A DNA stretch of 64,000 nt from NCBI GenBank assembly GCA_900753305.1, contig CAADYR010000170.1:1-64000 (forward strand), written 5' to 3'. The position numbers and the translations under genes were made by a program. Source of the stretch: Lachnospiraceae bacterium (GTDB lineage Bacteria; Bacillota; Clostridia; Lachnospirales; Lachnospiraceae). The notes under the pieces were generated by a model. That model did no database searches. It was given only the letters and a program-made list of their open reading frames with translations, and had not been told where the DNA came from. Below are positions 18,690 to 27,010 of this stretch, piece after piece (position 1 is the first letter of the stretch; each line of letters opens with the position of its first letter).

Positions 18690-19289
18690 TTAGTTTTCAT
18701 TCAAAATCATTACATCTACTTTATTTGCCTCCACACCATACAGAGCCATTGCCATGCGTATAAGCTGTATTCTCACAGTCTCATTGGCGGCCCCCTGCGC
18801 TGCGATCACAATTCCTTCTATCCTGGGCATTTGTGTCTGCGATATAAAAGGCACCTGTTCTCCATAATCATTCGTTGTGTATACAGTTGTTTCTTCCTTT
18901 TTGTTTTCTGTTGAATTTTCCTGTCCACTGCTCTTGGACACCTCATAAACAGGGCTGTCCTTCTCCACCACATAGGTTTTGGACACATTCATGTAGATCA
19001 ATACTTTTACCTTTCCCACACCTTCCACATGAGAAAGAAATTCCTCCAGTTTTCTCTCCAGATCTTTACAGTATTCCTGTTCACTTTCCTGTTCCTGCGT
19101 TCCCTGTGTTTCTTCCAAAGCAACTGTATTCTGTTGTTTTTTCTTATAATAACTATTGTTATTGTTTATTGGAAGTGTGATAACGTATAACAAAATACCA
19201 CACAGAAACAGTATCAGCATGGCATCCCTGGATATCTTCTTATTGCCCTTTTTCAATTCCTCCAGATATTTCTTCACTCTCTCCCACAT
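18690..19289 (-). CDS. spoIIIAG: Stage III sporulation protein AG
   Basis: 199 residues from the ATG at 19289, which has AAGGA eight bases upstream. One membrane segment (about residues 25-45) is followed by a Gln/Glu-rich linker and a soluble domain with LEEFLSHVEGVGKVKVLIY and GIVIAAQGAANE, the ring-building motif of SpoIIIAG. It overlaps the spoIIIAF 3' end by about 50 bases in a different frame, an unusually long overlap that suggests translational coupling. Confidence 0.92.
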   Translation of the reverse strand: MWERVKKYLEELKKGNKKISRDAMLILFLCGILLYVITLPINNNNSYYKKKQQNTVALEETQGTQEQESEQEYCKDLERKLEEFLSHVEGVGKVKVLIYMNVSKTYVVEKDSPVYEVSKSSGQENSTENKKEETTVYTTNDYGEQVPFISQTQMPRIEGIVIAAQGAANETVRIQLIRMAMALYGVEANKVDVMILNEN

Positions 19290-19635
19290 TTCGGATATCC
19301 TTCTCCCTTCTGTCATACTCTTCCTGTGCTTTGTTCATGATCTGTTTTTCCAGATTTTTACTATAGGACTCCAATTCCTGTTCATCTATGATCTGCTCTT
19401 TTCTCCATTCCCGTTGCCAGTCCTCACATATTTTATCCACCTGTTGCCAGTCATTTGTTACTTTTCCTGTAAAGGATATCAAGATCTGACAGCAAATACA
19501 CATTGTAAGCAAATAGGAAAAGAATTTCAGATACTTCTGATAACTGCTCCCTTCTGTAATCTGCAAAAGACATTGGAAACATATCACTACATAAACCAGA
19601 TTTCTGACCTGCCCCGATATCTGCTCCATAGCCAT
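19240..19635 (-). CDS. spoIIIAF: Stage III sporulation protein AF
   Basis: 131 residues, shorter than the Bacillus homologue. Two membrane segments (about residues 10-28 and 36-54) are followed by a charged soluble tail. It is assigned mainly by position between spoIIIAE and spoIIIAG and by the two-helix N-terminus. It is a component of the SpoIIIA-SpoIIQ channel that connects mother cell and forespore. Confidence 0.85.
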   Translation of the reverse strand: MAMEQISGQVRNLVYVVICFQCLLQITEGSSYQKYLKFFSYLLTMCICCQILISFTGKVTNDWQQVDKICEDWQREWRKEQIIDEQELESYSKNLEKQIMNKAQEEYDRREKDIRNVGESEEISGGIEKGQ

Positions 19636-19644
19636 TCCTCCAGA

Positions 19645-20709
19645 TCATAGTGAAGTTGCCTGCGTAATTGCAGCAATTGCGACAAAAAATAATGCCGACA
19701 CAGTAACTAACATTCTAAGCATCAAAAAACCGGCATCAGACATATACTCAGCACATTTGACCATTCTTCGTCCACCGCCAATACTCCCAAGAGCAGTTCC
19801 CAGCCTGATCGTTCCTAATATCATAAAGGCTTTCAACGCCGGCATCAGGATAATCAATACCATGATCATCAATATAACCACACCAAAGCTGTTTTTGACT
19901 GCCGATGCTGATGCAACAGTAACGCTTGTTATTGATTCTGCAATATCTCCGATTCCTGGTATTGCCCCTGCCGTTTTCTGTGCAAATGTCATATTGGCTT
20001 TATCTATAACAGGTGTTATTATAGTCTGCAATATCCCACTGCCGCTTACCACAACTATCAACCCTTTCAATGTCCACATAATACCTTTTTTGATCAGGTC
20101 TAACACTCCCTTGAACCGTTCCTCCCCCATGAGACTTTCCATTGCCCCCAAAAGCATATATGCTTCTGCAGCCGGCATAATTCCAGCTATGACAATACCT
20201 TCTATCATACACAAAAAACTCAGCAGCAATTTATAAAATATCGTAGCAGAAAGTCCCGATCCTGCGGCAGCAATACAGATCATATATGCAGGTATCGCCA
20301 GTTTAAGAAAATCTGTCATCTGTTCTATTGCCCCTGTCACAATATCCATTACCTGTCTGATGGCAGTAATCAGGATCGTCAACTGACATAAAAGGAAGAA
20401 AAATTCTGTTGCTTTGGCTGCCTGAGTATTTTGAAATGCACTTAAAAAGGAAGTTACAACTGCTGATAAAATAAATAACACAAGTAATGATAAAAACAAC
20501 TTCTTCCAGTCAGATATATAATCACATACATAAGACCGGATATATCTCCATATCAGCATAGGCTCCAGCACCCAGTTTCCCTGCAATACATCCTTGATCA
20601 AATCCATTGTATGAACAGATTTCCCCGGTAGAGAATTTCTCAGGAATGAATCCAGTTGATCCAATTCAGGCAAAATATCCTGTACTTCCATCCCCCATTC
20701 CTGACTCAT
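19645..20709 (-). CDS. spoIIIAE: Stage III sporulation protein AE
   Basis: 354 residues. A short N-terminal soluble part is followed by about seven to eight membrane segments, with the family-typical central glycine- and alanine-rich region (KTAGAIPGIGDIAESITSV). It is an integral membrane component of the SpoIIIA channel. The start overlaps the spoIIIAD stop by 4 bases (ATGA). Confidence 0.93.
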   Translation of the reverse strand: MSQEWGMEVQDILPELDQLDSFLRNSLPGKSVHTMDLIKDVLQGNWVLEPMLIWRYIRSYVCDYISDWKKLFLSLLVLFILSAVVTSFLSAFQNTQAAKATEFFFLLCQLTILITAIRQVMDIVTGAIEQMTDFLKLAIPAYMICIAAAGSGLSATIFYKLLLSFLCMIEGIVIAGIMPAAEAYMLLGAMESLMGEERFKGVLDLIKKGIMWTLKGLIVVVSGSGILQTIITPVIDKANMTFAQKTAGAIPGIGDIAESITSVTVASASAVKNSFGVVILMIMVLIILMPALKAFMILGTIRLGTALGSIGGGRRMVKCAEYMSDAGFLMLRMLVTVSALFFVAIAAITQATSL

Positions 20710-21086
20710 TTCATCATATCCTCCAACATCTCTATCATCAGTTTCAATACCGGCAGACCCGATACCATAATCGTAATTTTTCCAAAAAGTTCAATATGAT
20801 TACTCAAAGTACCATACCCTGCATCTTTGCAAAGATTTGCTGCCAGCTCACATAAATATGTGATTCCTATCAGTTTCAACAACAGATTAACATACTGACT
20901 CTTATCTCCTAACAGCACATTCCAGTGTTGAATTTCTTCTATTACAATTTCCAATGCACCAATCACCCTCAATGCAAGAAGCAGACTGGTCAGTAAAATC
21001 ACAAACAATGCATACTCCGGTTTGTCTTTCTTCAGAACCAATGCCGCAAACAAACCTGCAGACGCCGTTACACATATCCATATCAT
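20706..21086 (-). CDS. spoIIIAD: Stage III sporulation protein AD
   Basis: 126 residues, four predicted membrane segments, with the SpoIIIAC/AD family sequence ALVLKKDKPEYALFVILLTSLLL. It overlaps spoIIIAE by 4 bases and follows spoIIIAC by 9. Confidence 0.93.
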   Translation of the reverse strand: MIWICVTASAGLFAALVLKKDKPEYALFVILLTSLLLALRVIGALEIVIEEIQHWNVLLGDKSQYVNLLLKLIGITYLCELAANLCKDAGYGTLSNHIELFGKITIMVSGLPVLKLMIEMLEDMMK

Positions 21087-21095
21087 TCCATCACC

Positions 21096-21290
21096 TTATA
21101 AACTAAACAGTTTCTGTATCATTTGAAACAGGTCATATATATACGGTACGATCCATGATAAAACAAGTATCAGTCCTGCAAGACTGATCAGAAAAGCATG
21201 TTCCTCTCTACCGCTGTGTTTTAATACCTGTCCCAATATTGTGATCAAAATTCCTACTGCCGCAATTTTAAATATTAAATTCACTTCCAT
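21096..21290 (-). CDS. spoIIIAC: Stage III sporulation protein AC
   Basis: 64 residues, two membrane segments, with the family pattern ILGQVLKHSGREEHAFLISLAGLI. It is related to the N-terminal half of SpoIIIAD. It lies 12 bases after spoIIIAB. Confidence 0.93.
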   Translation of the reverse strand: MEVNLIFKIAAVGILITILGQVLKHSGREEHAFLISLAGLILVLSWIVPYIYDLFQMIQKLFSL

Positions 21291-21302
21291 CTGTTCACCC
21301 TA

Positions 21303-21830
21303 TCACAGAAACAAAACAATGCAAAATACACCAGCCAGCAAACTCAGTGTCTGTATCAGTCTGCTTCTTTCTTCTTTTCTGCTTTTGATATCTTCTATTT
21401 CTTCTTCCAGTTCCTTACTGATCAGTGTCAGTGAAGCAATCTGCATATCATCTTCTTCGCAGCCTAAACACTCCCCTATTTTATACATATGTTCTATTGC
21501 TTTCTTCGGATATTTCCTTTTCTGCTGCATTTGAGATACACTTTCCTGCCATATCGTGTGCAGTCCCCTTCCACATTCTGTCCCCATTTGTTCTGCAATG
21601 TCTGCGATCATTTTTCTGTATGGTTCCTGCAATTTATCCCCTATATTGCTAAATATCTCTTCCATAGGGCGATGTAGGAATGATATTTCACGTATAATAT
21701 ATAATAACAGTTGCTTTTGTTCTGTATCATGGTATAACATGCACTGCATTTCCTGACAAAGTGCATACCCAAATCCCTGTGCCCCACACAATACTAATAT
21801 TGCTGCAATTGTTTTTTGCCACATATACAT
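21303..21830 (-). CDS. spoIIIAB: Stage III sporulation protein AB
   Basis: 175 residues. An N-terminal membrane segment, a helical soluble domain with the family hallmark IREISFLHRPMEEIFSNI, and a C-terminal hydrophobic helix (about residues 160-175) are present. The start overlaps spoIIIAA by 37 bases. It resembles the GspF-type fold of secretion systems. Confidence 0.92.
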   Translation of the reverse strand: MYMWQKTIAAILVLCGAQGFGYALCQEMQCMLYHDTEQKQLLLYIIREISFLHRPMEEIFSNIGDKLQEPYRKMIADIAEQMGTECGRGLHTIWQESVSQMQQKRKYPKKAIEHMYKIGECLGCEEDDMQIASLTLISKELEEEIEDIKSRKEERSRLIQTLSLLAGVFCIVLFL

Positions 21831-22732
21831 CTGCCTCCCCCATCCCAGATTTGGACGTATCTGTCCCCTTTTTCATTTTTATGAAGTACTATGTACCTTT
21901 TAAACAGATGCTCTTTCATGACCATGGACAACTCTTCTTTCTCTGTAACATCCTCTATCGATGTCCCATGTGCTGTAGCCAATACTGCACATCCGCTGAC
22001 CCCTGCATATAATACTGCCTGTGCATCCCCCTTACAGCCAATCTCATCCATTGCTACCACTCTGGGTGCAAACGTCCGTACCAGTACTTCTACTCCATTT
22101 CTCTTGTTCCCCCCTGTTATAACATCTGATCTCATTCCACAATTTAATGATGCACTCCCCCGATATGCGCCTGCAATTTCCCCCCGTTCATCGATGATTC
22201 CAACGTTCATCCCCAAATGTTCCCCATTACCATCTGCATACATTCTTATCATATCTCTTAATAATGTGGTCTTACCAATTGCAGGCGGAGATATGATCAA
22301 TGTATTGCATGGCAGATCACGCTCATAAAGATATGGCATAATATCCTGTGCAATTCCGGTTATCTCATGTGCGATTCTGATATTCATATATCGTATGTAC
22401 TTTACAATGTATCCCTGATTTTCCCGATAAATGATTTCCCCTGTGATTCCAACGCGATGTCCCCCTGTTAACGTCAGATAACCCCATTTTCTTTCTTCTT
22501 CATATGCATATACAGAATCATGGCATAAATGTCTGAACACACTCTCCATATCCTTATCAGAATAAATAACATTACATGTGTTATCTTTCAGAAAATATTC
22601 CCCTTTTTGTGTCCGAATTATAACAGGACAATTTACCCGCAGCCTGATCTCCTGTATCTCATTCCATTTGTTTTCCCATACATTCCACGGCTCACGCAGA
22701 TTCTCCGGAAAGAAACTCAGAACTGTCATCAT
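21794..22732 (-). CDS. spoIIIAA: Stage III sporulation protein AA (ATPase)
   Basis: 312 residues from the ATG at 22732. The open frame reaches 22750, but that ATG overlaps the AAGGAGG ribosome site and the predicted transcription start. This AAA/secretion-type ATPase has Walker A in ISPPAIGKTTLLRD and Walker B-like VVAMDEIG, and is thought to power the SpoIIIA channel. It is the first gene of the spoIIIA operon and has a sigma-E-like promoter directly upstream. Confidence 0.94.
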   Translation of the reverse strand: MMTVLSFFPENLREPWNVWENKWNEIQEIRLRVNCPVIIRTQKGEYFLKDNTCNVIYSDKDMESVFRHLCHDSVYAYEEERKWGYLTLTGGHRVGITGEIIYRENQGYIVKYIRYMNIRIAHEITGIAQDIMPYLYERDLPCNTLIISPPAIGKTTLLRDMIRMYADGNGEHLGMNVGIIDERGEIAGAYRGSASLNCGMRSDVITGGNKRNGVEVLVRTFAPRVVAMDEIGCKGDAQAVLYAGVSGCAVLATAHGTSIEDVTEKEELSMVMKEHLFKRYIVLHKNEKGDRYVQIWDGGGRCICGKKQLQQY

Positions 22733-22755
22733 CAACTTCCTCCTTCCCATATCTC

Positions 22756-22784
22756 AATATATGTGGACGAGTTCGTAATATACC
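22756..22784 (-). promoter_or_regulatory. Sigma-E-like promoter of the spoIIIA operon
   Basis: On the minus strand, GGTATATT and CATATATT are separated by 13 bp, close to the Bacillus sigma-E consensus (a -35 ending in ATATT, about 13-14 bp, -10 CATACA-T). The spoIIIA operon is a known sigma-E target in the mother cell. The predicted transcription start is about 15-20 bases before the chosen spoIIIAA start. Confidence 0.6.
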
Positions 22785-22793
22785 TGCATACGC

Positions 22794-22825
22794 AAAAAGA
22801 CACAGTAAATTTTACTGTGTCTTTT
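22794..22825. terminator. Terminator between pnp and spoIIIAA
   Basis: GACACAGTAAA and TTTACTGTGTC form an 11-bp stem with almost no loop, flanked by A5 and T4. On the minus strand it ends pnp transcription ahead of the spoIIIA promoter. Confidence 0.75.
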
Positions 22826-22870
22826 CATATATGGTTTGATATACTTTACATAGCTTCTGATAATTACAAA

Positions 22871-25006
22871 TTACTGCTGTGCAACATCCTTCATGGAGAA
22901 GCTGATTCTGCCCATCTTATCCTTGCCAAGGCAAACAACTGTTACAACATCACCTAATGTAAGAACATCCTCAACATGGTTGATTCTTTCCTTAGATATC
23001 TTGGAAATATGAACCATACCTTCTTTACCAGGTGCAAATTCAAGGAAAGCACCAAACTCTTTGATACTGATTACTTTACCCTTAAATACCTGACCTTCCT
23101 GGAATTCTGTAGTAATGATCTTGATCATTTCTGCAGCCTTATCCATCATAGCCTTATCTGTACCACAGATACTTACAAATCCGTCATCTGTGATGTCGAT
23201 CTTTACTCCTGTCTGATCAATGATAGCATTGATTGTCTTACCTCTCTGACCAACTACATCACCAATCTTCTCAGGCTCAATCTGCATCTGAATAATCTTA
23301 GGTGCATATTTACCTACTTCTTTTCTGGGTTCTGAAATAGCAGGTTTCATGCAATTATCCATAATATATAATCTGGCATCATGACATCTTGCAATGGCAC
23401 CCTCTACGATAGGTCTGGTCAGACCATGGATCTTGATATCCATCTGGATAGCTGTAATACCTTCTGTCGTACCGGTTACCTTAAAGTCCATATCGCCAAA
23501 GAAATCTTCAAGTCCCTGGATATCTGTCAGTAATACATAATCATCATCTGTCTCACCTGTTACAAGACCACAGGAGATACCTGCTACCATTCTCTTGATA
23601 GGTACACCTGCTGCCATCAGAGACATACAGGAAGCACATGTAGATCCCATGGAAGTAGATCCATTAGATTCAAAAGTCTCAGATACGCTTCTGATCGCAT
23701 AAGGGAATTCCTCTTCTGAAGGAAGTACAGGAACAAGTGCTTTCTCAGCAAGGGCGCCATGTCCGATTTCTCTTCTTCCCGGTCCTCTTGATGGCTTAGT
23801 CTCACCTACAGAGTATGAAGGGAAGTTATAATGATGCATATATCTCTTAGTTGTTTCATTTTCATCCAATCCGTCTACTTTCTGTGCTTCTGATAAAGGA
23901 GCCAGTGTAGTAACGTTACATATCTGTGTCTGTCCTCTGGTAAACATAGCAGAACCATGTACTCTCGGAATAATATCTACCTCTGCTGCAAGAGGTCTGA
24001 TCTGTGTGATCTGACGTCCATCAGGACGCTTATGATCTTTTAAGATCATCTTACGAACTGTCTTCTTCTGATACTGATATACAGCTTCGCCAAGAATTGC
24101 AAGCCAGTCTTCATTCTCTGCAAATGCTTCTTCAAATTTCTCAGTAATCTGTCTGATATTTTCTTCACGAACCTGCTTCTCATCTGTAAAGACAGCAACT
24201 TCCATCTCTTCAGGAGTTACGATTTCCTTCATTCTGGCAAACATTTCTTCCGGGATTGCACATGACTCGTAAGCATGCTTCTCCTTGCCAACTTCTGCAA
24301 CCATTTTATTAATGAACTCAATAATTGTCTGATTAATCTCATGGCACTTATAAATAGCTTCGATCATCTTCGCTTCAGGAATTTCATTTGCACCTGCTTC
24401 GATCATGATAACTTTTGTACTGGTAGAAGCTACTGTAAGCTGTAAATCTCCGGTTTTCCACTGCTCCTGACTGGGGTTAACAATAAATTCACCATCAATC
24501 ATACCAAGCTGAGTCGTTGCACATGGACCATCAAAAGGAATGTCTGAAATAGCTGTTGCGATTGCAGAGCCAAGCATTGCGACTAACTCAGGACGACATT
24601 CAGGGTCAACACTCATAACCATATTATTAAGTGTTACATCATTTCTGTAATCCTTAGGAAACAGAGGACGCATAGGTCTGTCGATTACACGGCTGGTAAG
24701 GATTGCATTTTCACTTGCCTTGCCTTCTCTCTTATTAAAACCACCCGGAATCTTGCCTACTGCATATAATTTTTCTTCGTATTCTACACTGAGAGGGAAG
24801 AAATCAACTCCTTCTCTTGGTTTATCAGATGCTGTTGCTGTAGATAATACAGTCGTATCACCATAATGCATAAAAGCTGCACCATTTGCCTGTGCAGATA
24901 CTCTTCCGATATCTACGGAAAGTGTACGTCCACCTAATTCCATGCTGAAAGTTCTGAACTTTTTCTCTTTGTTTTCACTGAAAGTTCCATTGTACATTTC
25001 GTTCAT
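22871..25006 (-). CDS. pnp: Polyribonucleotide nucleotidyltransferase (PNPase)
   Basis: 711 residues. Two RNase PH domains (about residues 20-235 and 330-555) flank a helical linker. A KH domain (about 565-625, with VVGQRGKTINAIID) and an S1 domain (about 635-705, with EFGAFLEFAPGKEGMVHISKIS) follow. It is a 3'-to-5' phosphorolytic exoribonuclease in mRNA decay. Downstream of rpsO as in most bacteria, but here a terminator and a separate promoter with a structured leader lie between the two genes. Confidence 0.97.
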   Translation of the reverse strand: MNEMYNGTFSENKEKKFRTFSMELGGRTLSVDIGRVSAQANGAAFMHYGDTTVLSTATASDKPREGVDFFPLSVEYEEKLYAVGKIPGGFNKREGKASENAILTSRVIDRPMRPLFPKDYRNDVTLNNMVMSVDPECRPELVAMLGSAIATAISDIPFDGPCATTQLGMIDGEFIVNPSQEQWKTGDLQLTVASTSTKVIMIEAGANEIPEAKMIEAIYKCHEINQTIIEFINKMVAEVGKEKHAYESCAIPEEMFARMKEIVTPEEMEVAVFTDEKQVREENIRQITEKFEEAFAENEDWLAILGEAVYQYQKKTVRKMILKDHKRPDGRQITQIRPLAAEVDIIPRVHGSAMFTRGQTQICNVTTLAPLSEAQKVDGLDENETTKRYMHHYNFPSYSVGETKPSRGPGRREIGHGALAEKALVPVLPSEEEFPYAIRSVSETFESNGSTSMGSTCASCMSLMAAGVPIKRMVAGISCGLVTGETDDDYVLLTDIQGLEDFFGDMDFKVTGTTEGITAIQMDIKIHGLTRPIVEGAIARCHDARLYIMDNCMKPAISEPRKEVGKYAPKIIQMQIEPEKIGDVVGQRGKTINAIIDQTGVKIDITDDGFVSICGTDKAMMDKAAEMIKIITTEFQEGQVFKGKVISIKEFGAFLEFAPGKEGMVHISKISKERINHVEDVLTLGDVVTVVCLGKDKMGRISFSMKDVAQQ

Positions 25007-25049
25007 GTCATTCTCCTTTTCTCTTTTCTAATTCATTTCACGCTTCTTA

Positions 25050-25192
25050 TGCAGTCTGACACTTCTTTAGTGTCTTATTTCTGCATTTTACCAAAGCATG
25101 TGACCATTGTGACAGAAGAAGGAGCCGAAACTACTGAAAAAAGTACGAACTTCATACACTTTTCAGCGGTCTCGAGCTGTTTTTCTGTCACA
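25050..25192 (-). ncRNA. Structured 5' leader of pnp (two hairpins)
   Basis: The first hairpin begins almost at the predicted transcription start: TGTGACAGAA (25108-25117) pairs with TTCTGTCACA (25183-25192), and inner arms CTGAAAA/TTTTCAG extend the stem. The second has TGCAG/CTGCA (25050-25054, 25081-25085) around GACACT/AGTGTC. In E. coli, a leader stem-loop of pnp is the target of RNase III and PNPase autoregulation. A similar role here is inference. Confidence 0.5.
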
Positions 25193-25201
25193 GTTTCCTG
25201 C

Positions 25202-25230
25202 ATCTTATCAGATACTGTCCAAGGGTTCAA
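25202..25230 (-). promoter_or_regulatory. Promoter of pnp
   Basis: On the minus strand, TTGAAC, a 17-bp spacer and TAAGAT. The predicted transcript starts at about 25195, immediately at the 5' arm of the large leader hairpin. Confidence 0.55.
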
Positions 25231-25244
25231 ACTCCCTCATGCAT

Positions 25245-25275
25245 AAAAACGGGCGGAATTTCTTCCGCCCTTTCT
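25245..25275 (-). terminator. Terminator of rpsO
   Basis: GGGCGGAA and TTCCGCCC form an 8-bp GC-rich stem with a four-base loop. On the minus strand it is followed by GTTTTT. It lies 17 bases after the rpsO stop and separates rpsO from pnp. Confidence 0.85.
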
Positions 25276-25286
25276 TATTGCCTAAA

Positions 25287-25553
25287 TTACTTTCTAATTC
25301 CAAGCTTTTCAATCAGAGCACGATATCTTTCGATGTCAGTTTTCTTTAAGTAGTCAAGTAAACCACGTCTCTGACCTACCATCTTCAGAAGACCACGTCT
25401 TGAATGATGATCCTTCTGATTATTCTTTAAATGCTCTGTTAATTCTGCAATTCTCTCTGTTAATACAGCGATCTGTACTTCAGGTGATCCTGTATCACCA
25501 GGTGTTCTTGCATACTCAGCGATGATTGCCTGTTTCTTTTCCTTAGAAATCAT
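25287..25553 (-). CDS. rpsO: 30S ribosomal protein S15
   Basis: 88 residues from the ATG at 25553. The ATG five codons earlier overlaps the GGAGG ribosome site itself, so it is rejected. The sequence (RTPGDTGSPEVQIAVLTERI, LKNNQKDHHSRRGLL) is a normal S15, which binds the 16S rRNA central domain. It has its own promoter and a leader hairpin. Confidence 0.97.
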   Translation of the reverse strand: MISKEKKQAIIAEYARTPGDTGSPEVQIAVLTERIAELTEHLKNNQKDHHSRRGLLKMVGQRRGLLDYLKKTDIERYRALIEKLGIRK

Positions 25554-25579
25554 GTCTAAATCCTCCATTATTATAATAT

Positions 25580-25640
25580 AATATCTGTAACCGCCTGGTA
25601 CTAAGTCATGGGTCGGAGTATCCCGACACTGAGTACCGGC
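25580..25640 (-). promoter_or_regulatory. rpsO leader hairpin (candidate S15 autoregulatory site)
   Basis: Between the promoter and ribosome site the minus-strand RNA has GGTACT/AGTACC outer arms (25597-25602, 25632-25637) around GGGTCGG-type/CCCGAC pairing. S15 controls its own mRNA through differing leader structures in several bacterial groups; this one is about 60-70 nt from the start codon. Assignment to a known class would need a covariance search. Confidence 0.45.
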
Positions 25641-25674
25641 TAATGGCTGTACATACTGTCAACCATACCTTGAT

Positions 25675-25703
25675 ATTGTATCATACGAATAGATATCATG
25701 CAA
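25675..25703 (-). promoter_or_regulatory. Promoter of rpsO
   Basis: On the minus strand, TTGCAT, a 17-bp spacer and TACAAT. The same hexamers and spacing recur before rimP (35809-35837), as expected for strong housekeeping promoters. Confidence 0.7.
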
Positions 25704-25736
25704 TATAATTTTCAAAATTATAGTACTAAAATCATA

Positions 25737-26861
25737 TTAAAGATATCTCCTCACGCTGGCAGGTGTTCTGTAATTAATGCTTGAAATCTTAATTCCTGTC
25801 TTAGGACTGGAAGCATGAACTACCTGACCACCGCCAATGTAAATGGCCACATGATTGATTCTACCATTCTTTGCATAGAATACCAGATCCCCTGGTTGAA
25901 CATCTGCCAGACTTACCTTGGTTCCCATTTGTGCCTGCGAAGCAGCATGATGGGGCAGGCTGATACCATATTTTTTAAATACGCTCAGTGTAAATCCCGA
26001 ACAATCGGCACCACTTGTAAGGCTTGTGCCTCCCCATACATACGGATTACCAATAAACTGCTTTGCATACTGTACCAGAGATACCTTAGCATCAGATACA
26101 CCCTGTCCATATAGCAGTTCTGTCAGTGTCACAGCCTTCTCCAGCCGTTCTTCAACATCTACATACTCACCTGATACATACGCCTCTTCGTCATCCAGAA
26201 GAAATTTGACCCATCCATTGTCCATTACATCCACTACTTCCAGTTCCTCTTCCTTTGGAATCAGAGTAATTACCACTGAATCCGTATTAGGCTGTTCTCT
26301 GACCTTCAGTGTTTCAGTATTTACGACTGCGATCATGGATGCAACTTCCTTTCCACGTTTAATTGCATCTTCACCTGTATACAGATACTCTGTTTTACAA
26401 TATCCCTCTACTTTTCCGGATTTGATATGCGCCCATCCATTATCTACAGCCAAAATCTCACACGCCGCATTTTTAGTCAGTTTGCCAACAAGTTTACCAT
26501 TCTCATTCGGCTCCTGTCTGATGTTCAAATGATTATCTACGTGTGCGATACCCAGATTCTGATATCCCCAATGTTCCGTATTCTGTGTATTATCTGCCAG
26601 CGAAGAAACCATTGTACGAAGTTTTCTCGGTTTGTATTCTGTATCATCTGACAGTGTTTCATCAAATACGACTCCAACACCCGCACTCATTTTCTTCTCT
26701 GTACCTTTATCCTCATCCGTCTGACTTGTCTGTTCGGTCTTCTGTGCTGTATATTCATTGTTATTGTTATTCAATGCTGCATAAGCCGACATGGTCTGTG
26801 TGTTCATTAAAACAACAATTCCTAATGTCGCCAATAGCTGTGCATATTTTCTGTTTTTCAT
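25737..26861 (-). CDS. Secreted NlpC/P60 cell-wall hydrolase with SH3 domains
   Basis: 374 residues from the ATG at 26861 (AAAGG ten bases upstream, start of a signal peptide MKNRKYAQLLATLGIVVL). The frame itself runs 37 codons further upstream without support. After the signal peptide (about 1-28) come a spacer, two to three bacterial SH3 domains (about 105-250) and a C-terminal NlpC/P60 domain (about 265-374) with Cys in GADCSGFT and His in GRINHVAIY and VVHASS. It would cut D-Glu-diamino-acid bonds in peptidoglycan. It has its own consensus promoter. Confidence 0.9.
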   Translation of the reverse strand: MKNRKYAQLLATLGIVVLMNTQTMSAYAALNNNNNEYTAQKTEQTSQTDEDKGTEKKMSAGVGVVFDETLSDDTEYKPRKLRTMVSSLADNTQNTEHWGYQNLGIAHVDNHLNIRQEPNENGKLVGKLTKNAACEILAVDNGWAHIKSGKVEGYCKTEYLYTGEDAIKRGKEVASMIAVVNTETLKVREQPNTDSVVITLIPKEEELEVVDVMDNGWVKFLLDDEEAYVSGEYVDVEERLEKAVTLTELLYGQGVSDAKVSLVQYAKQFIGNPYVWGGTSLTSGADCSGFTLSVFKKYGISLPHHAASQAQMGTKVSLADVQPGDLVFYAKNGRINHVAIYIGGGQVVHASSPKTGIKISSINYRTPASVRRYL

Positions 26862-26907
26862 TTTAATGTGCCTTTCTATTGCCTGTACATCCTGTTGCCA
26901 TTTAAAA

Positions 26908-26959
26908 ATCAGTTCGCTATAATTTATTACAAATATGTTACAAATTATTACGAACTGAT
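26908..26959. repeat. Inverted repeat at the NlpC/P60 transcription start
   Basis: ATCAGTTCG (26908-26916) and CGAACTGAT (26951-26959) are perfect 9-bp inverted copies with partly complementary AT-rich sequence between. The right arm overlaps the -10 box, so it could be a protein-binding dyad or a leader hairpin at the very 5' end. Confidence 0.5.
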
Positions 26960-26986
26960 TATAGCATTCCATTATTTTTATGTCAA
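26958..26986 (-). promoter_or_regulatory. Consensus promoter of the NlpC/P60 gene
   Basis: On the minus strand, TTGACA, a 17-bp spacer and TATAAT: a perfect sigma-A consensus. The leader is about 90 nt, too short for the ydaO c-di-AMP riboswitch that often precedes such genes. Confidence 0.8.
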
Positions 26987-27010
26987 CATTTCATTCATAG
27001 TAGATATTTC

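Noticed and set aside
26862..26957. c-di-AMP (ydaO) riboswitch before the NlpC/P60 gene
   Set aside because: Such riboswitches are common before these genes, but this leader is only about 90 nt and lacks the multi-helix arrangement.
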